A stretch of DNA of 12,632 bases from Phoronis pallida (lineage: Eukaryota > Phoronida > Phoronidae): assembly GCA_028565715.1 (NCBI GenBank), contig JAOXYC010184134.1, positions 1 through 12,632 on the forward strand. The letters are read 5' to 3'. Positions 1 to 7,751 of this stretch are shown here, one piece after another. The position numbers and the translations under genes were made by a program. The notes beneath the pieces are model-generated. The model made no database searches. It was not told the DNA's origin and saw only the letters and a list, made by a program, of their open reading frames with translations. Each line of letters starts with the position of its first letter. Position 1 is the stretch's first letter.

Positions 1-3
1 AAT

Positions 4-46
4 GAAACTTACGACATCTCTCGAGATCTCAAACACAGCGGAGTAA
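4..46 (+). repeat. Interspersed repeat fragment, copy 1
   Basis: This 43-bp stretch matches 7333-7375 at about 34 of 43 positions and shares the invariant core ctctcgagatc followed by cagcgg. The element may extend beyond the window start. No coding capacity or termini are visible. Confidence 0.5.
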
Positions 47-272
47 ATTTGAAGTGAATTGGACGAAAAATGAGGCTTTCAGAGTGCAATTTGTATACAA
101 AATTGCCGCTAGGGCTGCCATTGAAAATATTTGCGCGTTGAAGTTCTCATAAGATATCTGTTTTCGAACCAAATAACAAGGAAATGTACTATTCAAGTCG
201 AATTGTGCCACAAATTAAGCAAATTTTCTATTTTAAAATAACAAATCAGCGGGCAGATAGGAGATCTCTGCA

Positions 273-301
273 CCAGATCCACTTCTTTGAAGTTGATCTG
301 G
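273..301. repeat. Hairpin-forming palindrome, 13-bp arms, 3-nt loop
   Basis: The left arm (273-285) and right arm (289-301) are reverse complements at 12 of 13 positions, separated by TTT. The single mismatch lies in the middle of the stem. Function is unknown; it could be part of a decayed mobile element or a structured transcript. Confidence 0.6.
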
Positions 302-670
302 TTTCCAGATTATGGTTTGTGTTGTTGTTTAAAAATGGAGCCAAGAAACTGGCAATAAAATCAAGTTGAAAGTAACCCGTTCCCGGGATTTGAGCAAGGT
401 TTCTTGTTACACAAAATGTCCGGTATCAGTAAGCATAATCTGCTGACTGCATAATTATTATAGTTTGTACATGCACTGCAGTTAAATACATAATTATAAC
501 GTTTCTAAATCCTATTATCAAAAAGGTATTACATGTTCGTTTTGTATGCAATATCACTGGTGTCATTGTTTGATTCAAATTTTGTTTGAGTTACCCTAGA
601 TTTGTCTTTGCAACGACACAAAACATCTTTTCATCTTGAAGCACAAGTGGTCCTGTCCAGTACTTGGTAC

Positions 671-724
671 ACATTTGCTAACACGCGAGACTCGTACCAG
701 GCGAGCTCGTGCGCTAACAAATGC
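671..724. repeat. Imperfect inverted repeat upstream of the P450 gene
   Basis: Arms 671-689 and 706-724 are reverse complements at 14 of 19 positions, and all five mismatches are transitions. A second inverted pair, gtaccagg (694-701) and cctggtac (731-738), overlaps it. The left arm contains CACGC, the complement of the GCGTG core known from vertebrate dioxin-response elements, but the flanking bases fit that consensus poorly. A regulatory role is speculative. Confidence 0.45.
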
Positions 725-923
725 TTTAAACCTGGTACTTTGTGTTAGGTAATATCACGATTGAATCGCTTTGACAGGTAGCCGTGTGGAATTATGACAT
801 AAGATAATTTTAAGAGCCAGACATAGAAAAATTCCGGTGTACGTGCTGTAAAATAGATTTTCAAACGGGCATTGAAACATTTGAGTTTGAACACTAAACA
901 GCCTGACCAGTTCTCCGAGCAAG

Positions 924-2429
924 ATGTTTTCAGTTGAAGGAGTAGTTGCTTTTGTACAAGAAAACCTGATATCATCAATGATGGCTCTTTGCTCCATGGT
1001 TTGTGCTACGCTGTGGTATCGTCGATACTCCGACTCCATGGATAACCTGCCACCCGGACCGAGACCATATCCCATAATTGGAAACATTCACTTGTTCTTT
1101 CGTGAAAACCCAGAAGATTTGTTCGTCCGCCTGGCAAAAGAATTCGGAGATGTATTCACGTTCCACATTGGCTCCAAGAAAATCGTTGTGTTGAACTCTT
1201 ACTCTGCTATAAGACAAGCTCTGACTGATAACTCCTTCTCTGGAAGGATGGATTTCTCCCACTTGCTAGCTGATGTTTATCCTACAAATTCCGGCATTGT
1301 CTTTTCTGAAGGGGAAATTTGGAAAACGAATAGGAAGTTTTGCTTACGTCACCTGACTGAAATGGGATTTGGAAAAAAAAATTATGAGACTGAAGTATTG
1401 GAGGAAATTGAGTGTTTTCTCACTCAAATTGAAAAAATTGGACGACAACCATGCAGTATCACCACTCTGATAGGTACCGCAGTTTCAAACTGTACATGTG
1501 AGTTTATTTTTGGGAAGCGATATGAATACGATGATGAAGAATTCAAGAATTTTTTTAACGCTTTAAAACAGGTAGCTGAAATTCCGATTGTTGGCGCTCT
1601 TATACCGTTTGCTAACAAAATTCCAATCCTCAACCGTCCAGTTAGGCGGTTCACCCGAGCCACGTCAAAAATAGATGACATTATATGTCGGCAAATTCAG
1701 AGGCATGAAAGAGACGAGAATAAAACCACACCTAAAGATCTTGTTGATATTCTACTCGAAGCTAAATCAAAATCCGATAAAACGCCAAGCGTGGATATCT
1801 TTGACGACAGACAAATGAGGAAAACAATTTGGGATTTGTTCACTGCAAGTACGGAAACGACAACAACGACTCTCCTGTGGATTCTCGCTTACCTCATCAA
1901 CTTTCCCGACGTCCAGACCAAATTAAGCTATGAAGTTCGTCGCGTTATTGGAACCAGTCGCATGCCCTCCGTGTCGGACAAGAGTAACATGCCTTACACC
2001 CAAGCTACGATAACAGAAATACAAAGAATTGCAACCCTGGCACCATTTTCACTTTGGCATAAAACGACAGAAGAGGTAACTTTTCAAGGGTTTACCTTTC
2101 CGTCCAATACTGTCATTGTGCCGCACTTGTTCGCAGTTCACATGAATGAAGACATCTTCCCAAACCCGCATCATTTCAGACCTGAACGCTTTATAACCGC
2201 TGACGGTGAATTCAACTCTGCACTTGCTAACCAAACAATTCCTTTTGGAATTGGGAAACGCGTGTGCCTCGGCCAACCTCTGGCAACTATGGAAATATTT
2301 CTCTTCGTGACGTCATTACTACAGCGCTTCCGAGCCGAAGTGCCAGATGGCAAATACCCATCACTGAAGGGCATTAGAGGCATAGTTTTTTCACCAGAAG
2401 AATATGAAATTTGTATAAAGGCGATATGA
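924..2429 (+). CDS. Cytochrome P450, CYP2-clan-like microsomal monooxygenase, single exon, complete
   Basis: This encodes a 501-residue P450, a normal length for microsomal family members. Seen in the sequence: a hydrophobic N-terminal anchor at about residues 15-32; the proline-rich hinge PPGPRPYP (43-50); helix C WxxxR (W133, R137); an I-helix oxygen-activation segment FTASTETTTTT (306-316); the K-helix ExxR as E365-I-Q-R368; the PERF motif (420-423); and the haem-binding loop FGIGKRVCLG (441-450) with axial thiolate Cys448. Family knowledge: such enzymes sit on the ER membrane and use NADPH-P450 reductase to hydroxylate lipophilic substrates, either xenobiotics or endogenous lipids. The substrate cannot be inferred. 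The start has A at -3, and the anchor begins soon after it. The gene is uninterrupted, which is unusual because CYP2 genes are commonly multi-exonic. All motifs are intact, so it is probably functional. CYP2 clan rests on the hinge and I-helix wording; subfamily is not assignable. Confidence 0.95.
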   Translation: MFSVEGVVAFVQENLISSMMALCSMVCATLWYRRYSDSMDNLPPGPRPYPIIGNIHLFFRENPEDLFVRLAKEFGDVFTFHIGSKKIVVLNSYSAIRQALTDNSFSGRMDFSHLLADVYPTNSGIVFSEGEIWKTNRKFCLRHLTEMGFGKKNYETEVLEEIECFLTQIEKIGRQPCSITTLIGTAVSNCTCEFIFGKRYEYDDEEFKNFFNALKQVAEIPIVGALIPFANKIPILNRPVRRFTRATSKIDDIICRQIQRHERDENKTTPKDLVDILLEAKSKSDKTPSVDIFDDRQMRKTIWDLFTASTETTTTTLLWILAYLINFPDVQTKLSYEVRRVIGTSRMPSVSDKSNMPYTQATITEIQRIATLAPFSLWHKTTEEVTFQGFTFPSNTVIVPHLFAVHMNEDIFPNPHHFRPERFITADGEFNSALANQTIPFGIGKRVCLGQPLATMEIFLFVTSLLQRFRAEVPDGKYPSLKGIRGIVFSPEEYEICIKAI

Positions 2430-3400
2430 ACGTTCAGGAAAAACTCAATAACAGACATTTTTCGTTTGATAGAACACTTTAAAATATTTTTTGTTTTGGA
2501 TAATTTTTTTAATGTTTGTAACGTTGCTTTTTGAGATGATGAAAAAATCAACCTCAAAATTGTGAGTGCAAAACACACAATCGTGTTCAATTTTTTACTA
2601 CCAGTTTTAATAACCAAAGGGAGAATTCTAAAGCGAAATTAAGCTAGAAGAGATCAATAGTGTCTTAAGTTATACAGGTTAATAGCTATTTTTTCATTAC
2701 AAAATAAGCATAATATTAAACAGGCATTGAACTGGTATGAATTTCAAAACATAAAAGACCTTGGTCATGGGATTAACTGTGAGGCAACCAAACATGAATA
2801 GGCCTACCAAAGACATACACAACGCGAGCAATATACAAACACTACACCATGCAAAAAAATAAATGTTATTTACAAAATACAAATGACGCGAGCTCAGCCT
2901 TAAACAGGAAGAAGCATAAGTAAATAAAAATGATCATCGCTTTTTTAAACAATAAATTAGGTAACGAGATGAGATCAAAAATGGTTGCTGGAACAGATTC
3001 ATATTTATTCATAATAACTTTTTTCAAAGGCTCTTCTTAACAGGAAAGAATTTGCTGTAATTGATGCTGATTAATGTGAAAACTACGATATGAGTCTAAT
3101 GACCTCAATCATACATTTTACAACAAATAAAAAATGGGACCAAAGCTGTAAAATAAGTCATTTACCATCATTAATATCCAAGACATTCAGAAATGGGGCC
3201 AAGATGAAATAACGAAATCTTTAGTCATTTTTATTACAAGCAAGTTTTTTGTTAACAGGGTATTCAAAAAGGCATATTTTCTAACACTCAGACAATCATT
3301 GGTATTTAACGCTCGTAAAAGATTGAAAAAATTCACTAATGATGATTTTAATCGTCTTTATTAGTCTATCTATTTTTCAACAAGTTTAGAAAACGACACC
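2430..3400. other. AT-rich intergenic region between the P450 gene and gene A
   Basis: The first part is presumably the P450 3' UTR. Candidate AATAAA hexamers lie at 2858-2863 and 2923-2928, but neither is close to the stop codon, and the true cleavage site cannot be chosen. The rest shows no coding exon, RNA gene or clear mobile element. The distal end overlaps the putative promoter of gene A. Confidence 0.5.
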
Positions 3401-3473
3401 AACTCGGAAAAATAGACAACACTGACTTCTCACTTGAGACCCCTGAAAGACTTAAAGACAAAGAACGGACAAC
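3384..3473 (+). promoter_or_regulatory. Gene A core promoter and 5' UTR (degenerate TATA)
   Basis: About 55 bases before the gene A start codon (roughly 3414-3473) align with the segment just before the gene B start. Shared blocks include actgacttct, then ccctgaaaga-like and agacaaaga-like stretches. Where gene B has TATAAAG, gene A has the degenerate TTTAGAA at about 3385-3391, with slightly wider spacing to the shared actgac block (3421). The transcription start is inferred to lie near 3420. The homology is seen in sequence; promoter function is inference. Confidence 0.5.
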
Positions 3474-3485
3474 ATGAAAGTTATG
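3474..3485 (+). CDS. Gene A coding exon 1 (MKVM), donor at 3486
   Basis: This very short coding exon holds only four codons and is followed by the donor GTTCGT, phase 0. It is supported by alignment with gene B exon 1 (MKTM at 9466-9477) and by the shared 5' UTR. Without it the signal peptide would have no initiator methionine. The donor is weaker than the others (+5 G is absent). Confidence 0.75.
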
Positions 3486-6171
3486 GTTCGTTTTATTATT
3501 TCCTTCTTTAAAAAACTGTAAAACTTTTGAAAGTTTATTTGTATTATTTTTTCGGGGGTGCAGTAGACTGCTGTCCAGAGGTGTCTGCTCACAGAACATA
3601 ACATCAATTGCCGTGAGATGTGACTGCTGGACGTGAGACAGAGGGAGGCATCTGCCAGGTGTAAAACCACAGTTGCAATGCTTCCCTGCTGCTGTTCCCC
3701 CCGGGTGCACTTTGCATATAACATCTGGAGTCCGCAGGTGGAGGCCGATTACCTCTGCTGGGGCACCTTCCAACTTGAGCAAGTTTCAGTCTTCGGCCCC
3801 GAAAACTGGCGGGAGGTAGATACTTTTGTTGACCGTCGGGAAAGGCTGGCTGACCACCAGGAAAGGATGGCTGACGATCAGAAAAGACTGGGTGATAACT
3901 GGGCAAGACAGTTGACGTCCAGGAAAGACTGGAGTATTTTGTAAGCAGATTTTGCCGGTGGGCTCTGCAGGCATGAAAAATGGTCTAGTACACCCATCTC
4001 AGGTCTGCTCTGACTGGTTGGGGGTGCAGTAGACTGCTGTCCAGAGGTGTCTGATCACAGAACAAAACATCAATTGCTGTGAGATGTGACTGCTGGACGT
4101 GAGACAGAGGGAGGCATCTGCCATGTGTAAAACCACAGTTGCAATGCTTCCCTGCTGCTGTCCTCTGGGTGCACTTTGCATGGATAACATCTGGAGTCCG
4201 CAGGTGGAGGCCGATCACCTCTGCTGGGGCGCCTCCCAACTTGAGCCTTCGGTCCCGAAAACTGGCGGGAAGTAGACTGCTGATGATTCGAACATGCTAC
4301 TGAGGCAGGCAAAGTGTAGCTAGGGCTTATGCCTTTTAAAATAATGTATGTATTTCCATCGACCGGTTTTTATTTGAAGCACGCTTTACCATTTACAATT
4401 CCATACATATTTACCCAAGCAGCAGAACTATTCTAAACTCCTCGGGGTGCGCCAATCCGGTCATATTTAACTCCACTTTCCTAGACTGGTACCCATTTAT
4501 AAACCTACTAAGTGGGGCGAGACAAGTCGGATGAAGTCACAGTTTTGCACAGAAATAAAAATGACTTGGACCTTCAAATTCTTAAAAGAGACGTTCGTTC
4601 TGCCACTGAGCAACCAGCTCCCCAGTCTCTCCCACAGCCCATCTGAAACGATGCACTTTTTTATCTCCGCGATAATCGAGTCTTGCGGATTACTTCAATT
4701 CGCTTTTAAGCGGAGGGACGATGATGGTGAGTGACGTAAAAACACAATCTCCTTCATTCGGTAAAAATACCAGCATCCCGTGCTCTCTCATGATTAAACC
4801 ATCACCTGAGAATTTGAATTAAAATAAGAAAATTTCCATAAAAAATAACAAATTTACAAAAATAGTACAATTTTTAAAACACAATTCAATGAAAGCACGA
4901 CTTAACCTGCTGAAAAAGAGCTTTGTGGTCAGGCTGCAGTTGGTAAAACAGCTCTCTGAGACTCAAAATTTTTGATGTTGTTATATTCTTTTTGTATTGT
5001 CTGCTTTCACTGTTTTCGCGGGTGTTCTATTGTTTTTCCGTTCGCATTATAGATAACTTTTAAAACTTCTATGTGTTTTTTTAAAGTTTTTGTTCGTGCT
5101 GATGCAGACTCTCGTACAGCTATTATACCAACTGCAGCTATTTTTCGTGCATACGAAAAGACACTGATTTGCCTTCAGCATGCTAAAAGGGTCGTGCTTT
5201 TGTCCAAATTACACTAATTGGACATGAATATAATGTAATTAAGAAACCGCTGATATGGGATCAATACACTTTTTAAATTATTTCAGATATTTTTGTGCCT
5301 GGCATTGGCGGCCATAGCGCTTGTGACAGCACACAAACTCGACAAAGCAGAATTTGCCGAAGAGTTCGATCTTGAAGACGAGTTGTCGGCTGAAATGACC
5401 GAAGAGCGCAAGCTTGAAGACGAGTTGCCGGTGGAAATCCCCGAAAAACGCGAACTTGACAAGGACGTTGAAGAAGAAGAAACCATTGAAGCGAGAAGTA
5501 CGGCTGATGAAAAGGACGATGTTGAGGTGATTAGAGAATGTAAGTTGAGAAGATATTTCATTTATGCATGCCTTAACGTAGCGACCGTATATTTGTTTAA
5601 AAAAACGTGGGTCGAAAAAAAATAATCAAATACATTGTTTTTAAAATAAAGCTCATACTAGCACTTCACAAAACACAATTACCATAAAACGTTTACTAAC
5701 TATTTAAGTATAAGTATCCAAGGAGATGGCTAGCACACGTATTTGGCCGTCCTCATGATGGCATAGGGGACACATTCTTCAAAAGTGGAATAATGAAACA
5801 ATTATTCCCAATGAGATTTTTAAAAGCTAGGAATGCATATAGCCATATTTAATTCTCAAATAACAGTGCACCATAAAAATAGATAATTATATTTCGTTCC
5901 TCCACAGCCCGGGCAACAGAGCTGTACAGACCCCGTGGTTATAACTGTGGTTGCTGTAGTCGCCGTGTCAAGGTCACACACGTCACCCACAAGGGGTTGC
6001 CTGGAGGACGATGTCCGATAGTCTGGCCCCTAGCCAAACCTGACTGTGCTGTGTACATGACACAATGCGCGTGAGTCATTGTTTTGTTTATGCTACTCCA
6101 GATTTGAGAAATGAAAGAGTAGTAATACGCCGTGATGATTACGATGACTGTGACAGTGATGGCGATGACGG

Positions 6172-6248
<77 letters not shown>

Positions 6249-6305
6249 CTGCCATAAGTTCCAACATCTTACTTCTGACTTATTGACTACAGTTGGCATT
6301 CATGT

Positions 6306-6365
<60 letters not shown>

Positions 6366-6712
6366 TTGATGATGACGATGATGAATGATGATGAAGACGA
6401 TGACGATGACGGTGACGGTGATGATGATGATGACGATGACGATGACGGTGACGGTGAGGATGATGATGAGTGGAGAGAGACACGTAGAAAATAGTTTGCA
6501 TACATGTTTGATGGCAATTTACACGAATTCTGTTTTTTATTTTCAGATACCGTGAGAAGTGTGTTAAGACAGTCGGTTCTCGCTGCACCGCTGTGGGTAA
6601 CTGTAAACATGTCTACAACAGAATTAGAACAGTCGGGGTGAGATGTGCAAATGGTAGATATTACAACGTCAACATCAAGAACTACGTTCGCTGTGGATGC
6701 ATCAAGGCGTAA
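3474..6712 (+). CDS. Gene A: secreted cysteine-rich prepropeptide, four coding exons
   Basis: Joined coding exons are 3474-3485, 5287-5539, 5908-6070 and 6547-6712, with intron phases 0, 1 and 2, giving 197 residues. Residues 1-19 form a signal peptide ending VTA before HKLDK. Residues 20-90 are a strongly acidic propeptide containing a 14-residue tandem duplication. The sequence RESR (87-90) matches the minimal furin-type RxxR site, so a mature chain of 107 residues (91-197) is predicted. Its 12 cysteines lie at 102, 104, 105, 124, 135, 142, 148, 156, 162, 176, 192 and 194, and the tail is CGCIKA. No N-glycosylation sequon is visible. The architecture suggests an extracellular signalling or defence protein. 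The C-terminal CxC and the 29-residue gap before it recall NGF/Spaetzle-type cystine knots, but the family is not recognised. Gene B is a tandem paralogue with matching structure, which supports the exon join. Every junction is GT-AG and the frame stays open throughout. Confidence 0.85.
3554..3820 (+). repeat. Direct repeat copy 1 in gene A intron 1
   Basis: This unit is about 267 bp and roughly 95% identical by eye to 4020-4276. It begins gggggtgcagtagactgctg and ends near actggcgggaggtaga. Copy 1 carries about ten extra bases near its end (around 3781-3790). It is probably a tandem-duplicated, non-coding mobile-element fragment. Confidence 0.85.
3831..3933 (+). repeat. 21-bp minisatellite, five imperfect units
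   Basis: Units start at 3831, 3852, 3873, 3894 and 3914. They share the pattern GAC-cacc-AGGAAAG-actGGcT with substitutions and one-base deletions in the last two. It lies between the two larger direct repeats. In the + frame the units read as an approximate seven-residue repeat (DRRERLA, DHQERMA, DDQKRLG), but nothing supports translation. Confidence 0.75.
4020..4276 (+). repeat. Direct repeat copy 2 in gene A intron 1
   Basis: This is the second copy of the 3554-3820 unit, offset by 466 bp. The 12-bp word agtagactgctg found near the start of both copies (3562 and 4028) occurs a third time just at the end of this copy (4271-4282), suggesting the stub of another unit. Confidence 0.85.
5287..5539 (+). 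CDS. Gene A coding exon 2: signal-peptide core and acidic propeptide
   Basis: Acceptor TTTCAG ends at 5286 and donor GTAAGT begins at 5540, phase 1. It encodes 84 full codons starting IFLCLALAAIALVTA, followed by the Glu/Asp-rich propeptide. If intron 2 were retained, the frame would run 29 residues past VIRE and stop at 5625, yielding a protein without the cysteine domain. Confidence 0.88.
5371..5454 (+). repeat. 42-bp in-frame tandem duplication inside gene A exon 2
   Basis: Units 5371-5412 and 5413-5454 both begin cttgaagacgagttg and each encodes 14 residues (LEDELSAEMTEERK and LEDELPVEIPEKRE). Gene B has only one such unit. The duplication accounts for 14 of the 16 extra propeptide residues of gene A. 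Confidence 0.85.
5540..5907 (+). other. Gene A intron 2 (368 bp)
   Basis: The intron starts GTAAGT and ends TCCACAG, phase 1. It is AT-rich, and no further feature is recognised in it. Confidence 0.85.
5908..6070 (+). CDS. Gene A coding exon 3: processing site and first six cysteines
   Basis: The acceptor TCCACAG ends at 5907 and the donor GTGAGT starts at 6071, phase 2. The split codon gives Ser89, completing RESR. The exon then encodes the GYNCGCC motif and the stretch VTHVTHKGLPGGRCPIVWP, both closely matched in gene B, plus two further cysteines (135 and 142). Confidence 0.9.
6172..6249 (+). repeat. (TGA/GAT)n microsatellite, about 26 units
   Basis: This is an uninterrupted trinucleotide array of about 78 bp, preceded by degenerate GAT/GAC units from about 6134. 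It lies in gene A intron 3. Confidence 0.95.
6306..6470 (+). repeat. Second GAT microsatellite, pure then degenerate
   Basis: The array is pure ATG/GAT to about 6365, then interrupted GATGAC/GGTGAC units continue to about 6470. About 55 bases of unique sequence separate it from the first array. Confidence 0.95.
6547..6712 (+). CDS. Gene A coding exon 4: last six cysteines and stop
   Basis: The acceptor TTTTCAG ends at 6546. The exon completes Ala143 and encodes 54 further residues to a TAA at 6710-6712. It contributes cysteines 148, 156, 162, 176, 192 and 194 and ends YVRCGCIKA. It is too short for gene callers that need long ORFs. It stays in frame with exon 3, and its cysteine density matches that exon. 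Confidence 0.88.
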
Positions 6713-7160
6713 ATTGGAAAGTCTTAACATCGTGATCTTGGAGGTTTGCCGCCAAATGATAAGAAATTCTGGGGGGAGTTTAAAAATCGATTTTAAATTT
6801 TATTTGGTGATCTAATTTGGCTCTTGAAAACTACCCGGAGCAGCGCGCCACCTATAGTACAATAATGAACTGGAGGTGAACGTCAAGATTTGAGATACTT
6901 TCCAAACCGTATTGTTTTGAGTGAGATTTGTTTGAGGCAAAGACTATTTTATCTTCGATTCTCTCAATCTGTTTGTATCATTTTGAATGATCTCTTATTC
7001 CTCCCCACAGTCAAATTAAGCTTTCGATATGTGTACAGTTTATTTGGCAGTTTTTATTGTCCATGATCACGAAGCCTTACATGTATCTATGCAACGTCAG
7101 AAACATTTTTGTATAGAGCTATTGATTGATTGAATAAAATATGGCTTGCTTAATTACGTC
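6713..7160 (+). terminator. Gene A 3' UTR with polyadenylation signal
   Basis: A canonical AATAAA lies at 7133-7138, about 420 bases after the stop codon, and is followed by a T-rich stretch at about 7166-7177, a typical downstream element. Cleavage is inferred at roughly 7150-7160. Confidence 0.6.
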
Positions 7161-7332
7161 ATTGTTTTTTTTTTTGCTAACAAGTACAATAATAAAATGT
7201 ATGTCTGCATCCATCCAGGTGGGTATTATATTCATAAAAGAGGTATTTTAGAAGCGATTTTCATCAAGGCCCACAACCCATCTTTTAACAAGCATGGCGG
7301 TGCCTGATTCAAACTGTCGTCAGCGTGGGACG

Positions 7333-7375
7333 GGAATTTACCACACCTCTCGAGATCACAAAATCAGCGGGGTAG
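7333..7375 (+). repeat. Interspersed repeat fragment, copy 2
   Basis: This is the partner of the fragment at 4-46, in the same orientation, about 79% identical by hand alignment without gaps. It lies shortly 3' of gene A. It is probably a remnant of a dispersed, non-coding element. Confidence 0.5.
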
Positions 7376-7751
7376 AAGACCACTCCTGTGACTCCATTGA
7401 AGGAGGCGAGATGTCTCTGAAGATCCAGAGAATTAAAAGGTTACTTTCTAGTGGAACAGATCTAGATTAAATTATTCGAATAACATTTACAATGTTAAAC
7501 TGTGACCTGAGTCAATGAATGCAATAATGCAACAAACACCAGTAGATAGTTTTTGATGACGTCATACACCAAATAATAAATATAGGAATTGTTCTAACAA
7601 TTATTGGATTTGTGTTCCTATTTTTTCTGTCCTAAAATTCTGTGGTAATTTAAACGTTAAAAGCCAGTACATTGGTTTAATGGGGCTGCAGTCCTTCCTT
7701 CAAACAATGTTGTTAAAAACACTACTTATGGGACTATTTCCTAGTACATGA

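Larger units (their letters stand above)
1..923. other. Upstream flank of the P450 gene, no gene recognised
   Basis: No coding exon or RNA gene can be supported here. The segment holds a diverged interspersed-repeat fragment (4-46), a near-perfect hairpin (273-301) and a complex inverted-repeat region (about 657-738) some 190-270 bp before the P450 start codon. The P450 promoter is presumably in this stretch, but no convincing TATA box is visible at a suitable distance. Short ORFs here have no recognisable features. Confidence 0.5.
3486..5286 (+). other. Gene A intron 1 (1801 bp)
   Basis: The intron begins GTTCGT and ends ATTTCAG. Its first half is occupied by a duplicated repeat (3554-4276). 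The second half (about 4290-5280) is AT-rich and holds no recognised gene or element. Confidence 0.75.
6071..6546 (+). other. Gene A intron 3 (476 bp) with GAT arrays
   Basis: The intron starts GTGAGT and ends TTTTCAG, phase 2. About half of it is trinucleotide repeat. The poly-Asp and poly-Met reading frames across it are artefacts of the repeat and are not exons. Confidence 0.85.

Noticed and set aside
3131-3240. Possible 60-bp tandem repeat with aaatggg-ccaa words
   Set aside because: The similarity is limited to a short word and a loose agtcattt match, too weak to call.
3633-3944. 103-residue frame with a DxxxRxx heptad repeat
   Set aside because: The heptads come from a 21-bp minisatellite in an intron. 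There is no conserved domain or splice support, and part of the frame lies in a duplicated non-coding repeat.
6065-6494. Poly-Asp, poly-His, poly-Ser and poly-Met reading frames
   Set aside because: They are translations of the GAT microsatellites within gene A intron 3; the splice sites around them place them outside the mRNA.
3474-6712. IL-17-like or macin-like assignment for gene A
   Set aside because: The cysteine spacing and surrounding residues do not match what I know of those families; only the terminal CxC is shared in a loose sense with cystine-knot proteins.
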